Source: Acidobacteriota bacterium
Lineage (GTDB): Bacteria; Acidobacteriota; Terriglobia; 20CM-2-55-15
DNA length: 34,505 nucleotides
Assembly: GCA_023265365.1 (NCBI GenBank)
Contig: JAHFTY010000014.1
Coordinates: 471 to 34,975, forward strand
Direction of reading: 5' to 3'
Shown: positions 15,251-22,974 of the stretch, in pieces
How positions within the stretch are numbered: position 1 is the first letter of the stretch
Layout: each line of letters begins with the position of its first letter
Position numbers and translations under genes: made by a program
Notes under the pieces: model-generated
Told to the model about the DNA's origin: nothing
Seen by the model: the letters and a program-made list of their open reading frames with translations, nothing else
The model's database searches: none

Positions 15251-17698
15251 ATGGATGGACCTCACTCGGACCCGACGGCGTCTGGTCAGGAAGACTTGCA
15301 CGATAGCGCTTCACGGCTCCGGCTTGCCCTGGACGCCTCCGGCATCGCGATCTGGGAACTCGATTTCAGCACCGGCGAAGTGTTGCTCGACTCGAACTGG
15401 CCCGGATTGCCGAGCGCGGAGCCCCGCGAACGACGGATGCCGTTTCGCAAGCTCATCAAGCGTTTTGGGCCCGAGGGCAGGGACGACGCCATCCGCCAGA
15501 TGCGGGAGATCACCCGGGGCGAGCGCTCGGACTACCGCGTGGAGCAGCGCGTACGTCACCGGTCGGGGAAGTGGGTCTGGGTTGAGAGTCGCGGCCTGGT
15601 TGTGTCGCGGAACGCGAAGGGCGGGCCGCTCCGGATGGTGGGGACGGCAGTCGATATTTCCCACCGCAAGGAGACCGAAGCCGCCCACGTGCGCCAGAAG
15701 GAATTTCTGGAAGCGTTGCACCAGACGGCGCTAGATCTCCTGGCGCGTCACGAGATGGCAGACCTGCTGCAGGCCATTGTGGAACGGTCGTGCGCGCTGC
15801 TGGACGCCCCGTTTGGGGAACTGTCCCTGGTGGAAGGCGACGAATTGGTTGTCCGCGCATTCACGAAGAACCAGCCGTTCCTTCAGGGCGATCGCATCGG
15901 CCGCAACGGCGCGGCGCTGTCCTGGCGCGTCCACGACACCGGGGAGTTCGTCGTCGTCGATGACTATTCGCAACACCGCGACCGGCGCGCCATCTACGAC
16001 GAGCGTCCGGTCCGGGCCGCCGCCATTTTCCCCATTCTGCACGGCTCGCGCTGCCTGGGTGTGCTCGGCCTCAGCCGCATGCGTCCGGGCCACACGTTTT
16101 CGCCGGAGGAAATTCAGCGGGGCGCCATGCTGGCGCGACAGGCGGCGCTCGTGGTGCACAACGCCGGCATCTACGATGACGCGGTGCGCGAGACCGAGAC
16201 CCGGACCGTCGCTCTTCGGGAAAGCGAGGAGCGGTTCCGCGCCGTCTTCGACAAGAGCCCGATCATCATCAGCCTGATCACGCTTCCGGAAGGCCGGTTC
16301 GTTGAAGTGAATGCGGCCGGTCTCGCGGCTTTTGGGATCGCGCGTGAAGAGATCGTCGGGCGTACCTCCGCCGACCTGGGCCTCTGGGTGGATCCGGCGG
16401 CGCGCCGCCGGTACATCGACCGGCTGATCCTGGAGGGCGGCGTCTCAGGATTCGAAGCGGACCTGCGACGGAAGAACGGCGAAATCTTCACCGTGGTTTT
16501 CAGCGGGAATGTGATCCGGATCGGAGGTCAGTCCTACTGCCTCAATACGGTCCAGGACATCACCGTCCAGAAGCAGGCGATGGAACGATTGCGCCAGAGT
16601 CACAAGATCGAGCTGCTCGGCAATCTCGCCGGCGGCATTGCGCACGACTTCAACAACATTCTCACCGGCATTCTGAGCAACGTCGATCTCGCCCGCCTCG
16701 ACCTTGCTGAAAATCATCCCGCCCGTCCGTCGATCGACCGTATTCGGGCCACGGCCGGTCACGCGAAGAACCTCGTCCAGCAGATCCTCACCTTCAGCCG
16801 GATGGAGGAAGGCAAGCTCGTTCCCAAGCGGCTGCAATCCGCCGTGCGGGGCGCGGTTCAGTTGATGCGCACCACCATCCCGTCGATGATGCGGGTCGAG
16901 GCCGACATCAGTGAGGACTGCCCGCCCGTGATGGCCGACGAAACTCAGATCCACCAGGTCGTCATGAACCTTTGCACTAACGCCTGGCATGCGTTGCCCG
17001 AGCATGGAGGGTCCATTACGGTGAGTCTGCAACCCTCCGGTTCCAACGTTGTGCTGACGGTTCGCGACAACGGATGCGGCATGGATTCCGCAACGCTTCA
17101 GCGGATCTTCGAGCCTTTCTTCACCACGAAAGACACGGGGAAAGGGACGGGACTGGGTCTGTCCGTGACGCACGGAATCGTGAAATCGCACGGCGGCGTC
17201 ATCCACGTGGAGAGCGCTCCCGGCCAGGGATCCGTCTTTGAAATCAGCCTGCCCGCGATCGCCTCGGTTCCGTTCGACTCCGCCGACGCACCCAAACCTT
17301 CGCTGGCGCGCGGCCGGAACGAGCACCTTCTGTTCGTGGATGATGAAACGGATGTGGGTGAACCTCTGACCGAACTGCTGAAGCGTCTGGGTTACCGGGT
17401 TACTTATGAATCGGATCCGAGGATCGCCCTTTCGGTCTTCCAATCCAACCCTTCAGACTTCGATCTCGTCATTACCGATCTCGCAATGCCGGGAATGACG
17501 GGCCGGGAGTTGGCGAAAGAAATCGGCGAACTCCGCCAAGGCATGCGCGTGATCCTCCTCACGGGCCGTATTGAGCCGAAGCAACGCGAACACCTGCTGC
17601 AAACCGGTGTGTTTTCCGTGCTCACGAAACCCGCTTCGCTCAGCGAACTGCTCTCCGTTATCGCCGAAGCGCTAAATTCTGGTGTCAGTGGTGCCTGA
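15251..17698 (+). CDS. Hybrid sensor histidine kinase (PAS-GAF-PAS-HisKA-HATPase-REC)
   Basis: 815 residues with no transmembrane segment, so cytoplasmic. A PAS fold (about 20-140, with a PAC-type end GTAVDISHRKETE), a GAF domain (about 155-305) and a second PAS domain (about 322-440) precede the HisKA dimerisation helix with phospho-acceptor H465 (NLAGGIAHDFNNIL). The HATPase has its N-box (HQVVMNLCTNAWHAL), G1 (VRDNGCGMD) and G2 (GKGTGLGLSVTHGIV). A C-terminal receiver (about 693-812) has D743 (DLVITDLAMPGM) and a conserved K in LTKPASL. No separate response regulator gene is adjacent. The input signal is unknown. The last five residues and the TGA are supplied by a dispersed 22-bp palindrome. 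The start has only a weak ribosome site. Confidence 0.95.
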   Translation: MDGPHSDPTASGQEDLHDSASRLRLALDASGIAIWELDFSTGEVLLDSNWPGLPSAEPRERRMPFRKLIKRFGPEGRDDAIRQMREITRGERSDYRVEQRVRHRSGKWVWVESRGLVVSRNAKGGPLRMVGTAVDISHRKETEAAHVRQKEFLEALHQTALDLLARHEMADLLQAIVERSCALLDAPFGELSLVEGDELVVRAFTKNQPFLQGDRIGRNGAALSWRVHDTGEFVVVDDYSQHRDRRAIYDERPVRAAAIFPILHGSRCLGVLGLSRMRPGHTFSPEEIQRGAMLARQAALVVHNAGIYDDAVRETETRTVALRESEERFRAVFDKSPIIISLITLPEGRFVEVNAAGLAAFGIAREEIVGRTSADLGLWVDPAARRRYIDRLILEGGVSGFEADLRRKNGEIFTVVFSGNVIRIGGQSYCLNTVQDITVQKQAMERLRQSHKIELLGNLAGGIAHDFNNILTGILSNVDLARLDLAENHPARPSIDRIRATAGHAKNLVQQILTFSRMEEGKLVPKRLQSAVRGAVQLMRTTIPSMMRVEADISEDCPPVMADETQIHQVVMNLCTNAWHALPEHGGSITVSLQPSGSNVVLTVRDNGCGMDSATLQRIFEPFFTTKDTGKGTGLGLSVTHGIVKSHGGVIHVESAPGQGSVFEISLPAIASVPFDSADAPKPSLARGRNEHLLFVDDETDVGEPLTELLKRLGYRVTYESDPRIALSVFQSNPSDFDLVITDLAMPGMTGRELAKEIGELRQGMRVILLTGRIEPKQREHLLQTGVFSVLTKPASLSELLSVIAEALNSGVSGA

Positions 17699-17702
17699 CA
17701 CC
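17681..17702. terminator. 22-bp dispersed palindrome, likely terminator, copy 1
   Basis: Seven-base arms GGTGTCA/TGACACC around an eight-base loop, followed by TTTATTATT. The hairpin plus T-rich run fits a Rho-independent terminator in the plus direction. It overlaps the 3' end of the histidine kinase frame and provides its last codons GGT-GTC-AGT-GGT-GCC and stop TGA. The same sequence, in reverse complement, is at 28401, and a one-base variant lies at 31334. Termination is inferred from structure. Confidence 0.65.
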
Positions 17703-17717
17703 TTTATTATTCCCCTC

Positions 17718-18350
17718 ATGAAAACTTTCACGTGTATCGGCACAGTTCTGTTGGCTGCCGTCACCGCGTCTTGCCACGCCGGCCGGGTGCCGATCCTGCA
17801 GCCCGGCGCGCCCGGCGCCGCGTCCCGGGTGATTGGGCGCGAGCAGGCGGTGGACTTGTCGAAAGTGCAGGCCACAAAGGCCGACATCGAGTTCATGCAG
17901 GGAATGATCCATCATCATCTGCAAGCCATTGATATGACTAGCCTGCTGGCCGGGAACACCGTCAGTGCGGACATGCGGAAGCTTGGTCTTCGGATGTCGT
18001 TGTCGCAATCGGACGAAATCAAGATGATGCAGCGCTGGCTCGACGTTCGGGGACAGGAGGCGCCGGGGGATCACGCGCATCACATGCCCGGTGCGCCAAT
18101 GATGCCCGGCATGTTGTCCGCGGAAGAGATGACGAGGCTGGCGGCCGCGAAGGGAGCCGAGTTCGACATCCTCTTCCTCGAGGGGATGATCAAACACCAT
18201 TCGGGGGCCTTGGTCATGGTCGAGCAACTCTTCAACAGCCCGGGCGCCGGACAGCAGTCGGACATCTTCGCGTTCGCATCCGATGTGGAGGCGGACCAGC
18301 GCGCCGAAATCGATCGCATGACCGCCATGCTCAAGGAGCTTAAGAAATGA
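17718..18350 (+). CDS. Exported DUF305 protein
   Basis: 210 residues from the ATG at 17718, which starts a signal segment ending in VTASC (C19), possibly a lipoprotein cleavage site. It carries the two DUF305 repeats: FMQGMIHHHLQAIDM (about 59-73) and FLEGMIKHHSGALVMVEQL (about 153-171), each with paired histidines. A Met/His-rich linker (DHAHHMPGAPMMPGM) joins them. DUF305 proteins are often near copper-handling genes, and the His/Met richness suggests metal binding; this is inference. No clear ribosome site precedes the ATG. The stop overlaps the next gene's start (ATGA), so the two are co-translated. Confidence 0.88.
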   Translation: MKTFTCIGTVLLAAVTASCHAGRVPILQPGAPGAASRVIGREQAVDLSKVQATKADIEFMQGMIHHHLQAIDMTSLLAGNTVSADMRKLGLRMSLSQSDEIKMMQRWLDVRGQEAPGDHAHHMPGAPMMPGMLSAEEMTRLAAAKGAEFDILFLEGMIKHHSGALVMVEQLFNSPGAGQQSDIFAFASDVEADQRAEIDRMTAMLKELKK

Positions 18351-20221
18351 GACCCAGCCGTCTATTCGTTCTGATCCCGTTGTTACTTTTCGTGGCCGTA
18401 CGGGCCGGCGCCCAAAGCAAGCCGGCCGCGTCCTCTCCTTCGGATCCGCGTGTCGGATTGAAGGCGGGCATCAAGGATGCGGCGGTGGCGGCCCGCAACA
18501 TGGAACTGGTCCGGAGTCTGCCGAAGCCCGAAGGATTCTTCGATCCGAAAAGCCCGCTCGGCAAACCGACGCCTCCGGAACCTCCTCCGGGAGCCGCCAA
18601 CAACAACACCCCTGCGGCCACAACGCCCGCGGCGCCGGCGCCGCCATCGGGGCTGGACTTTGCGAACTCGGATATTGCGTTCACGCATGATCACGCCATC
18701 ATGGGAAATTTCAACGGCTTCACGGCCTACGTCGTGGAAGATGCGTCCAAGGCGAGGATCGTGGCCCAGATCGTGTGTCCCGGCGGACAAGGCGACGTTT
18801 CGGTTCACGGCAATCTGCTGTTCATGTCGGTCGAGCAGACGCGGGGCCGGATCGACTGCGGCACTTCAGGCGTGACGGAAACGGTCAGCCCGGTTCGTTT
18901 CCGCGGCATTCGTATTTTCGACATCACCGATCTGAAGAAACCGAAACAGATCGCCGCCATTCAGACGTGCCGCGGATCGCACACGCACACGCTCGTGATG
19001 GACCCGAAGGACAAAGAGAATCTGTACGTTTACGGACAGGGAACCGGCGGCGTCCGTTCAGGCGAGGAATTGGCGGGATGCACCGACGGCAAAGACGATC
19101 CCAACACGGCTCTTTTCAGCATCGACGTGATTCAGGTCCCGATCGCCGCGCCCCAGAACGCGAAGGTCGTCAACCGTCCGCGCATCTTCGCCGACGAAAA
19201 GACCGGCGCCCTCTCCGGACTCTGGAAGGGCGGTAATTACGGTCCGGGCACTCAGAGTTCGCGCGAGACCAACCAGTGCCACGACATCACCGTGTTTCCC
19301 GAAGTCGGACTCGCCGCCGGCGCGTGTTCGGGGAACGGCATCCTGATCGATATTTCCGATCCGGTTCATCCCAAACGGCTGGATGCCGTGGGCGACAAGA
19401 ACTTTGCCTACTGGCACTCCGCCACCTTTAATAATGATGGAACGAAGGTCATCTTTACCGACGAATGGGGCGGCGGCACTCGTCCGCGCTGCCGGGCCGC
19501 CGATCCGATCGACTGGGGGGGAGACGCGATTTTCGAAATCGCGGACAACAAACTGAAGTTTCAGGGCTACTACAAGATGCCGGCGCCCCAGACCGAGCAG
19601 GAGAACTGCGTCGCCCATAACGGATCGCTGATCCCGGTGCCGGGCCGGGACATCATGGTTCAGGCCTGGTATCAGGGTGGATTGTCCGTTTTCGACTTCA
19701 CCGATGCCGCCCGCCCGGTCGAGATCGCGTTCTTCGATCGCGGCCCGCTCGACGCGAAAGACCTGTACACCGGCGGGTACTGGTCCACGTACTGGTATAA
19801 CGGCCACATCTACGGATCCGAAATTGCCCGCGGCCTCGACGTGTTCAAGCTGAAACCCAGCGAGTTCCTGTCCCAGTACGAGATCGAGGCCGCACAATCC
19901 GTCCAGTTCAACGAATTCAATGTCCAGATGCAGCAGAAATATGTCTGGCCGGCGAACTCCGCGGTGGCGCGCGCCTACATCGACCAACTGAATCGCAGCA
20001 AAGCGATTCAGCCGGAACGGGCCAAAGCCGTCGCCGACGCGATGGTGAAAGCGGACAAACTCCGGTCGGGAAAGGACAAGGCGGCGCCGGCCCTGGTGGC
20101 GGAGTTGGACAAGCTGGCGGTGCAGGTCGAAAGTGATGCTTCCGCTGCCTCCGGCCGCGATGCGGACCGGTTGAAAGCCCTGGCGGGGGTCCTCAAGGAG
20201 CGTTCCTCGAAGTTGAAATAG
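18347..20221 (+). CDS. Exported LVIVD-repeat beta-propeller-like protein
   Basis: 624 residues. A signal peptide (MRPSRLFVLIPLLLFVAVRA) precedes a Pro/Ala-rich linker (about 70-102). The central region (about 105-510) is made of repeated beta-blade-like units with the LVIVD-type pattern: GIRIFDITDLKKPKQIAAIQ, GNGILIDISDPVHPKRLDAV, GGLSVFDFTDAARPVEIAFF and GLDVFKL. HTHTLVMDPKDKENLYVYG is a notable histidine-bearing segment. The last roughly 110 residues are helical. The function is unknown; such propellers are usually exported binding or oxidoreductase-like proteins. It overlaps the DUF305 gene by four bases. The operon order DUF305-LVIVD suggests a joint extracytoplasmic role. Confidence 0.85.
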   Translation: MRPSRLFVLIPLLLFVAVRAGAQSKPAASSPSDPRVGLKAGIKDAAVAARNMELVRSLPKPEGFFDPKSPLGKPTPPEPPPGAANNNTPAATTPAAPAPPSGLDFANSDIAFTHDHAIMGNFNGFTAYVVEDASKARIVAQIVCPGGQGDVSVHGNLLFMSVEQTRGRIDCGTSGVTETVSPVRFRGIRIFDITDLKKPKQIAAIQTCRGSHTHTLVMDPKDKENLYVYGQGTGGVRSGEELAGCTDGKDDPNTALFSIDVIQVPIAAPQNAKVVNRPRIFADEKTGALSGLWKGGNYGPGTQSSRETNQCHDITVFPEVGLAAGACSGNGILIDISDPVHPKRLDAVGDKNFAYWHSATFNNDGTKVIFTDEWGGGTRPRCRAADPIDWGGDAIFEIADNKLKFQGYYKMPAPQTEQENCVAHNGSLIPVPGRDIMVQAWYQGGLSVFDFTDAARPVEIAFFDRGPLDAKDLYTGGYWSTYWYNGHIYGSEIARGLDVFKLKPSEFLSQYEIEAAQSVQFNEFNVQMQQKYVWPANSAVARAYIDQLNRSKAIQPERAKAVADAMVKADKLRSGKDKAAPALVAELDKLAVQVESDASAASGRDADRLKALAGVLKERSSKLK

Positions 20222-20282
20222 TGTTTAGCTGAAGCGAACACCCGCTGTCGCAATAAAGCGAAACCGAGGAAAAGCAGTTTTT

Positions 20283-20390
20283 CCCCTCCTCGACGAGGAG
20301 GGGTGGCGCGAAGCGCCGGGGTGGTGCTTTCACGAAAACGATTTTGTTGAACGAACCGCCCCGCCGCTTCGCGGCACCCCGCCTTGGCCA
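20283..20390 (+). repeat. Dispersed composite palindromic element, copy D (right palindrome cut)
   Basis: It is identical in order to C1 from the CCCCTCCTC/GAGGAGGGG palindrome (20283-20303) to CCCCGCCTTGGCCA (20377-20390). There the match stops in the middle of the right palindrome and different sequence begins. The left flank GCGAAACCGAGGAAAAGCAG also matches other copies. The break coincides with the left side of the lower-GC metal and arsenic module and may be its insertion junction. Confidence 0.88.
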
Positions 20391-20450
20391 TCCGCAGCCC
20401 CTCGGTTCGCAGCGGATGAATCGGAAATAATGCGTGAAGGAGGAGTGCCG

Positions 20451-21086
20451 TTGGGTCGCACGATGTCCGTTGAAGCCGTTCGTCTCTCTCTGGTCTGCCG
20501 CGCGCGGCGGCTGGAACATCTGACAGTTCTGTGGAACAGCCTTGAAGGACTCGTTGCCATAGTTTCGGGGCTCATTGCCGGCAGCATCGCGCTTGTCGGA
20601 TTCGGATTCGATTCTGTGATCGAAGTATCCTCAGGTGTGATTCTGCTCTGGCGTTTGCATGAGGACAAAGATCCGCATCGCCGCGAGAAAGTTGAAGCCC
20701 GGGCACTCCGGCTCGTTGGGATCAGTTTTCTGGTCCTTGCAGCCTATGTCGCCTTTGACGCCATTCACTCCCTGGCGACAAGGCAGCCGCCAGAAACAAG
20801 CTATGTCGGAATAGGTCTGGCGGCACTTTCATTGATCGTCATGCCGGTCCTCGCCCGCGCCAAGCGGCGCGTTGCTGCACGTATCCGGAGCCAGGCCCTG
20901 CACGCCGATTCCAGGCAGACGGATATCTGCGCATATCTTTCGGCGATACTTCTATTCGGTCTGCTGCTGAATGCTATTTTCGGATGGTGGTGGTCCGATC
21001 CTGTGGCCGGTTTAGCAATGAGTCCGATCATCGCTAAAGAGGGATGGGAAGCGCTCCAGGGCGAAACCTGCTGCGATGACGAATAA
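20451..21086 (+). CDS. CDF-like cation transporter
   Basis: About 211 residues, short for the cation diffusion facilitator family because it ends just after the membrane domain. It has about six hydrophobic segments. The motif GFGFDSVIEVSSGVILLW (TM2) and ALHADSRQTDICAYLSAILL (TM5) carry the acidic and histidine positions of the CDF metal site, followed by SDPVAGL. There is no cytoplasmic C-terminal domain. It probably exports a divalent metal ion, substrate unknown. The likely start is a TTG at 20451, seven bases after AAGGAGG. An ATG at 20463 is possible. It converges on arsR, with 23 bases between the stops. Base composition is lower in GC than the operons to the left. Confidence 0.8.
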   Translation: MGRTMSVEAVRLSLVCRARRLEHLTVLWNSLEGLVAIVSGLIAGSIALVGFGFDSVIEVSSGVILLWRLHEDKDPHRREKVEARALRLVGISFLVLAAYVAFDAIHSLATRQPPETSYVGIGLAALSLIVMPVLARAKRRVAARIRSQALHADSRQTDICAYLSAILLFGLLLNAIFGWWWSDPVAGLAMSPIIAKEGWEALQGETCCDDE

Positions 21087-21109
21087 ACGGCTTCGACATG
21101 CCGGAGAAA

Positions 21110-21526
21110 TCACGCTTTTCGTTCCCCCGCGATCTGTCGGGCGATCCGAATTACTGCCGGTCTAGGCGCACGGCGGAGTCGAGGTTTGATCTTGGCCGGA
21201 GGGCAGCACGACATACTCACCAGCTTTTCGCGTTCCCGCTGCCTGGATTCGTCTGTTTCCAACGATCTCATAACAGCACTGAAGACCTCCGCTAACTGCA
21301 GATCGCTTGGCGGCGTTATGCAGTAATGCATCCATCTTCCCTCGCGACGGGCCTTCGTTAGTCCCGCCTTACGCAGATATGCAAGGTGCCGAGAGATCTT
21401 CGGCTGACTGATTTTCAGAATGTCTTCGAGGAAGCACACACACACTTCGTGACCAGTCATTAGATTCAATAGCCGAAGACGGGTGGAATCCGCCAGCGCT
21501 CTCAACAACAGGTCGACCTCTCTCAT
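21110..21526 (-). CDS. arsR: ArsR-family metalloregulator
   Basis: 138 residues from the ATG at 21526 (a TTG three codons earlier is the alternative). Winged-helix ArsR/SmtB fold: LRALADSTRLRLLNLM, then HEVCVCFLEDIL with the CxC pair C29/C31 used for As(III) sensing in the alpha-3 helix, recognition helix ISQPKISRHLAYLRKAGL and wing AREGRWMHYCI. A third thiol could come from C69, or from the vicinal pair C107/C108 (SMSCCPP) in the C-terminal tail. It is divergent from aqpS-arsC with 85 bases between the ATGs, and should repress that operon until arsenite binds. Confidence 0.92.
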   Translation of the reverse strand: MREVDLLLRALADSTRLRLLNLMTGHEVCVCFLEDILKISQPKISRHLAYLRKAGLTKARREGRWMHYCITPPSDLQLAEVFSAVMRSLETDESRQREREKLVSMSCCPPAKIKPRLRRAPRPAVIRIARQIAGERKA

Positions 21527-21561
21527 CAGCGACAATCTTAATCTGCCTTGTTGGTCACATC

Positions 21562-21603
21562 AATACATATGCCTTGACGCATGTATTTAGCTGTTCGTAC
21601 GAT
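21562..21603 (+). promoter_or_regulatory. Candidate ArsR operator and aqpS promoter
   Basis: In the arsR-aqpS gap an inverted repeat AATACAT (21562-21568) / ATGTATT (21581-21587) surrounds a possible -35 box TTGACG (21574-21579). A possible -10 box TACGAT (21598-21603) lies 18 bases further. The dyad placement over the -35 box fits repression by ArsR. If this promoter is right, transcription would start within a few bases of the aqpS ATG and the mRNA would be leaderless; indeed no ribosome site precedes that ATG. All of this is inferred from sequence. Confidence 0.5.
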
Positions 21604-21611
21604 TACTTGTC

Positions 21612-22352
21612 ATGCCTCTGAATCGGAATCAACCTGGCCTGCCCCGTCGAGTTGCTGCCGAAGCCGTGGGAACTGCCTTTCTTCTCGCAGCCATTGTAGG
21701 TTCCGGAATAATGGCCGAACGGATGGCCGACGGAAATGCAGCTCTCGCGCTGCTCGCCAACAGTACAGCGACTGGCGGAGCTTTGATTGCCCTCATTCTC
21801 ACGTTTGGTCCGGTGTCAGGCGCGCACTTCAATCCCGTGGTGACGCTTGCAGATGCCTGGCAGCACGAGATGGATTGGCGTGATGTGCCTCCATATATCG
21901 CTTCGCAAATAGTCGGGGCCATGGCAGGCGTTGTCGGCGCCAACGTGATGTTTGAGCTGACGCCGGTCAGTATGTCGCAGCACATACGGACGGGGTACGG
22001 TCAATGGATCGCCGAATTCGTCGCCACCTTTGGCCTTTTGAGCGTCATCAGGGGGACCGTTTGCGCTCGCAGCGGCGCTGTCCCGTTTGCGGTAGCTACT
22101 TACATCGCAGCCGCGTACTGGTTCACGGCCTCAACGTCCTTTGCGAACCCGGCCGTAACGCTTGCCCGCGGGTTGACAAATACGTTCGCCGGTATTCGAC
22201 TCATCGATGTTCCGGGATTTATCGCCTGCCAGTGCGCTGGCGCAGCAGCAGCAACTGCGTTTTTCGCATGGTTAATTCCCCCGTTACCGAAATCGAAATA
22301 TGCTGGCGAAGTAATCGTTCCTCATGCTCGCGAGGAAAAACATGTCCGATAA
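21612..22352 (+). CDS. aqpS: Aquaglyceroporin-like arsenite channel
   Basis: 246 residues of the MIP (aquaporin) family with six membrane helices. The two half-helix boxes are visible: HFNPVVTL (NPV variant of the first NPA box, about residues 76-83) and FANPAVTLARGLTNTFAGI (second NPA box). The placement between arsR and arsC matches the arsR-aqpS-arsC arrangement known from Sinorhizobium meliloti, where AqpS lets arsenite leave the cell after ArsC reduces arsenate. No ArsB/Acr3 pump gene is in the window. It overlaps arsC by 11 bases. Confidence 0.92.
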   Translation: MPLNRNQPGLPRRVAAEAVGTAFLLAAIVGSGIMAERMADGNAALALLANSTATGGALIALILTFGPVSGAHFNPVVTLADAWQHEMDWRDVPPYIASQIVGAMAGVVGANVMFELTPVSMSQHIRTGYGQWIAEFVATFGLLSVIRGTVCARSGAVPFAVATYIAAAYWFTASTSFANPAVTLARGLTNTFAGIRLIDVPGFIACQCAGAAAATAFFAWLIPPLPKSKYAGEVIVPHAREEKHVR

Positions 22353-22755
22353 AAAGCGCGTTCTGTTCCTCTGCACCGGCAACTCCGCACGGAGTCAAAT
22401 GGCGGAAGCTCTGTTAAGAAATCTAGCAGGCGATCGTTATGAAGTCTCGAGCGCGGGCACACACCCGAAGGGACTTCATCCGCGCGCTGTGGATGTCATG
22501 CAGGAGATTGGCATTGACGTTGGCCGACAGAGTTCAAAAGACGTGCAGGATTTTCTCGATAAGAAGTTCGATTACGTGATTACGGTCTGCGACCCCGCCC
22601 GCCAGCAGTGTCCGGTCTTTCCGGGAGCGGAACCGATCCATTGGGGCTTCGATGATCCCGCCGAGGCGCCTCCACAAAACCAGGTACAGGTATTCCGGCG
22701 CGTTCGTGATGAAATCCTCCACCGCCTTAGCCTATTTATTATTGCCGACAGGTAG
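22342..22755 (+). CDS. arsC: Arsenate reductase, thioredoxin-coupled LMW-phosphatase type
   Basis: 137 residues from the ATG at 22342, preceded by GAGG with good spacing; an earlier in-frame ATG at 22324 lies deeper in aqpS. The P-loop CTGNSAR (C11-X5-R17) begins the low-molecular-weight tyrosine phosphatase fold. The redox cysteines C83 and C90 (TVCDPARQQCPVFPG) form the disulfide cascade typical of Staphylococcus pI258 ArsC-type enzymes, which are regenerated by thioredoxin. It reduces arsenate to arsenite, which AqpS can then release. It overlaps the end of aqpS, so the two are coupled. Confidence 0.94.
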   Translation: MSDKKRVLFLCTGNSARSQMAEALLRNLAGDRYEVSSAGTHPKGLHPRAVDVMQEIGIDVGRQSSKDVQDFLDKKFDYVITVCDPARQQCPVFPGAEPIHWGFDDPAEAPPQNQVQVFRRVRDEILHRLSLFIIADR

Positions 22756-22974
22756 GTCCTCAATCCGTTCAGCCGGTCGCTGGAGCCACCGACGCGAATG
22801 TGAAACGGCGCACCAATGTTTCCAGCTGGCGATGTCGTGTACGAGTTCGGTTTCCGAACGCCGGCTGCTGGAGCGCAAGATGAGGGCATAAAGCCCGCAT
22901 CTACAGGCAGATATAGCTTGTTTGGGCGCTCCAACAGTGATTAGATGCCGGGACGCTTTGGGAACTGAGGGAGT
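22756..22974. other. Intergenic region with hairpin at the right side of the arsenic module
   Basis: No convincing gene. It contains an imperfect hairpin GATGAGGGC (22879-22887) / GCCCGCATC (22893-22901) with loop ATAAA, enclosed by GGAGCGC (22870-22876) and GCGCTCC (22926-22932). These could be terminator or element ends, but nothing identifies them. GAGGGAG just before 22975 is the ribosome site of the next gene. A search against related genomes would show whether this is the right boundary of a transferred module. Confidence 0.4.
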
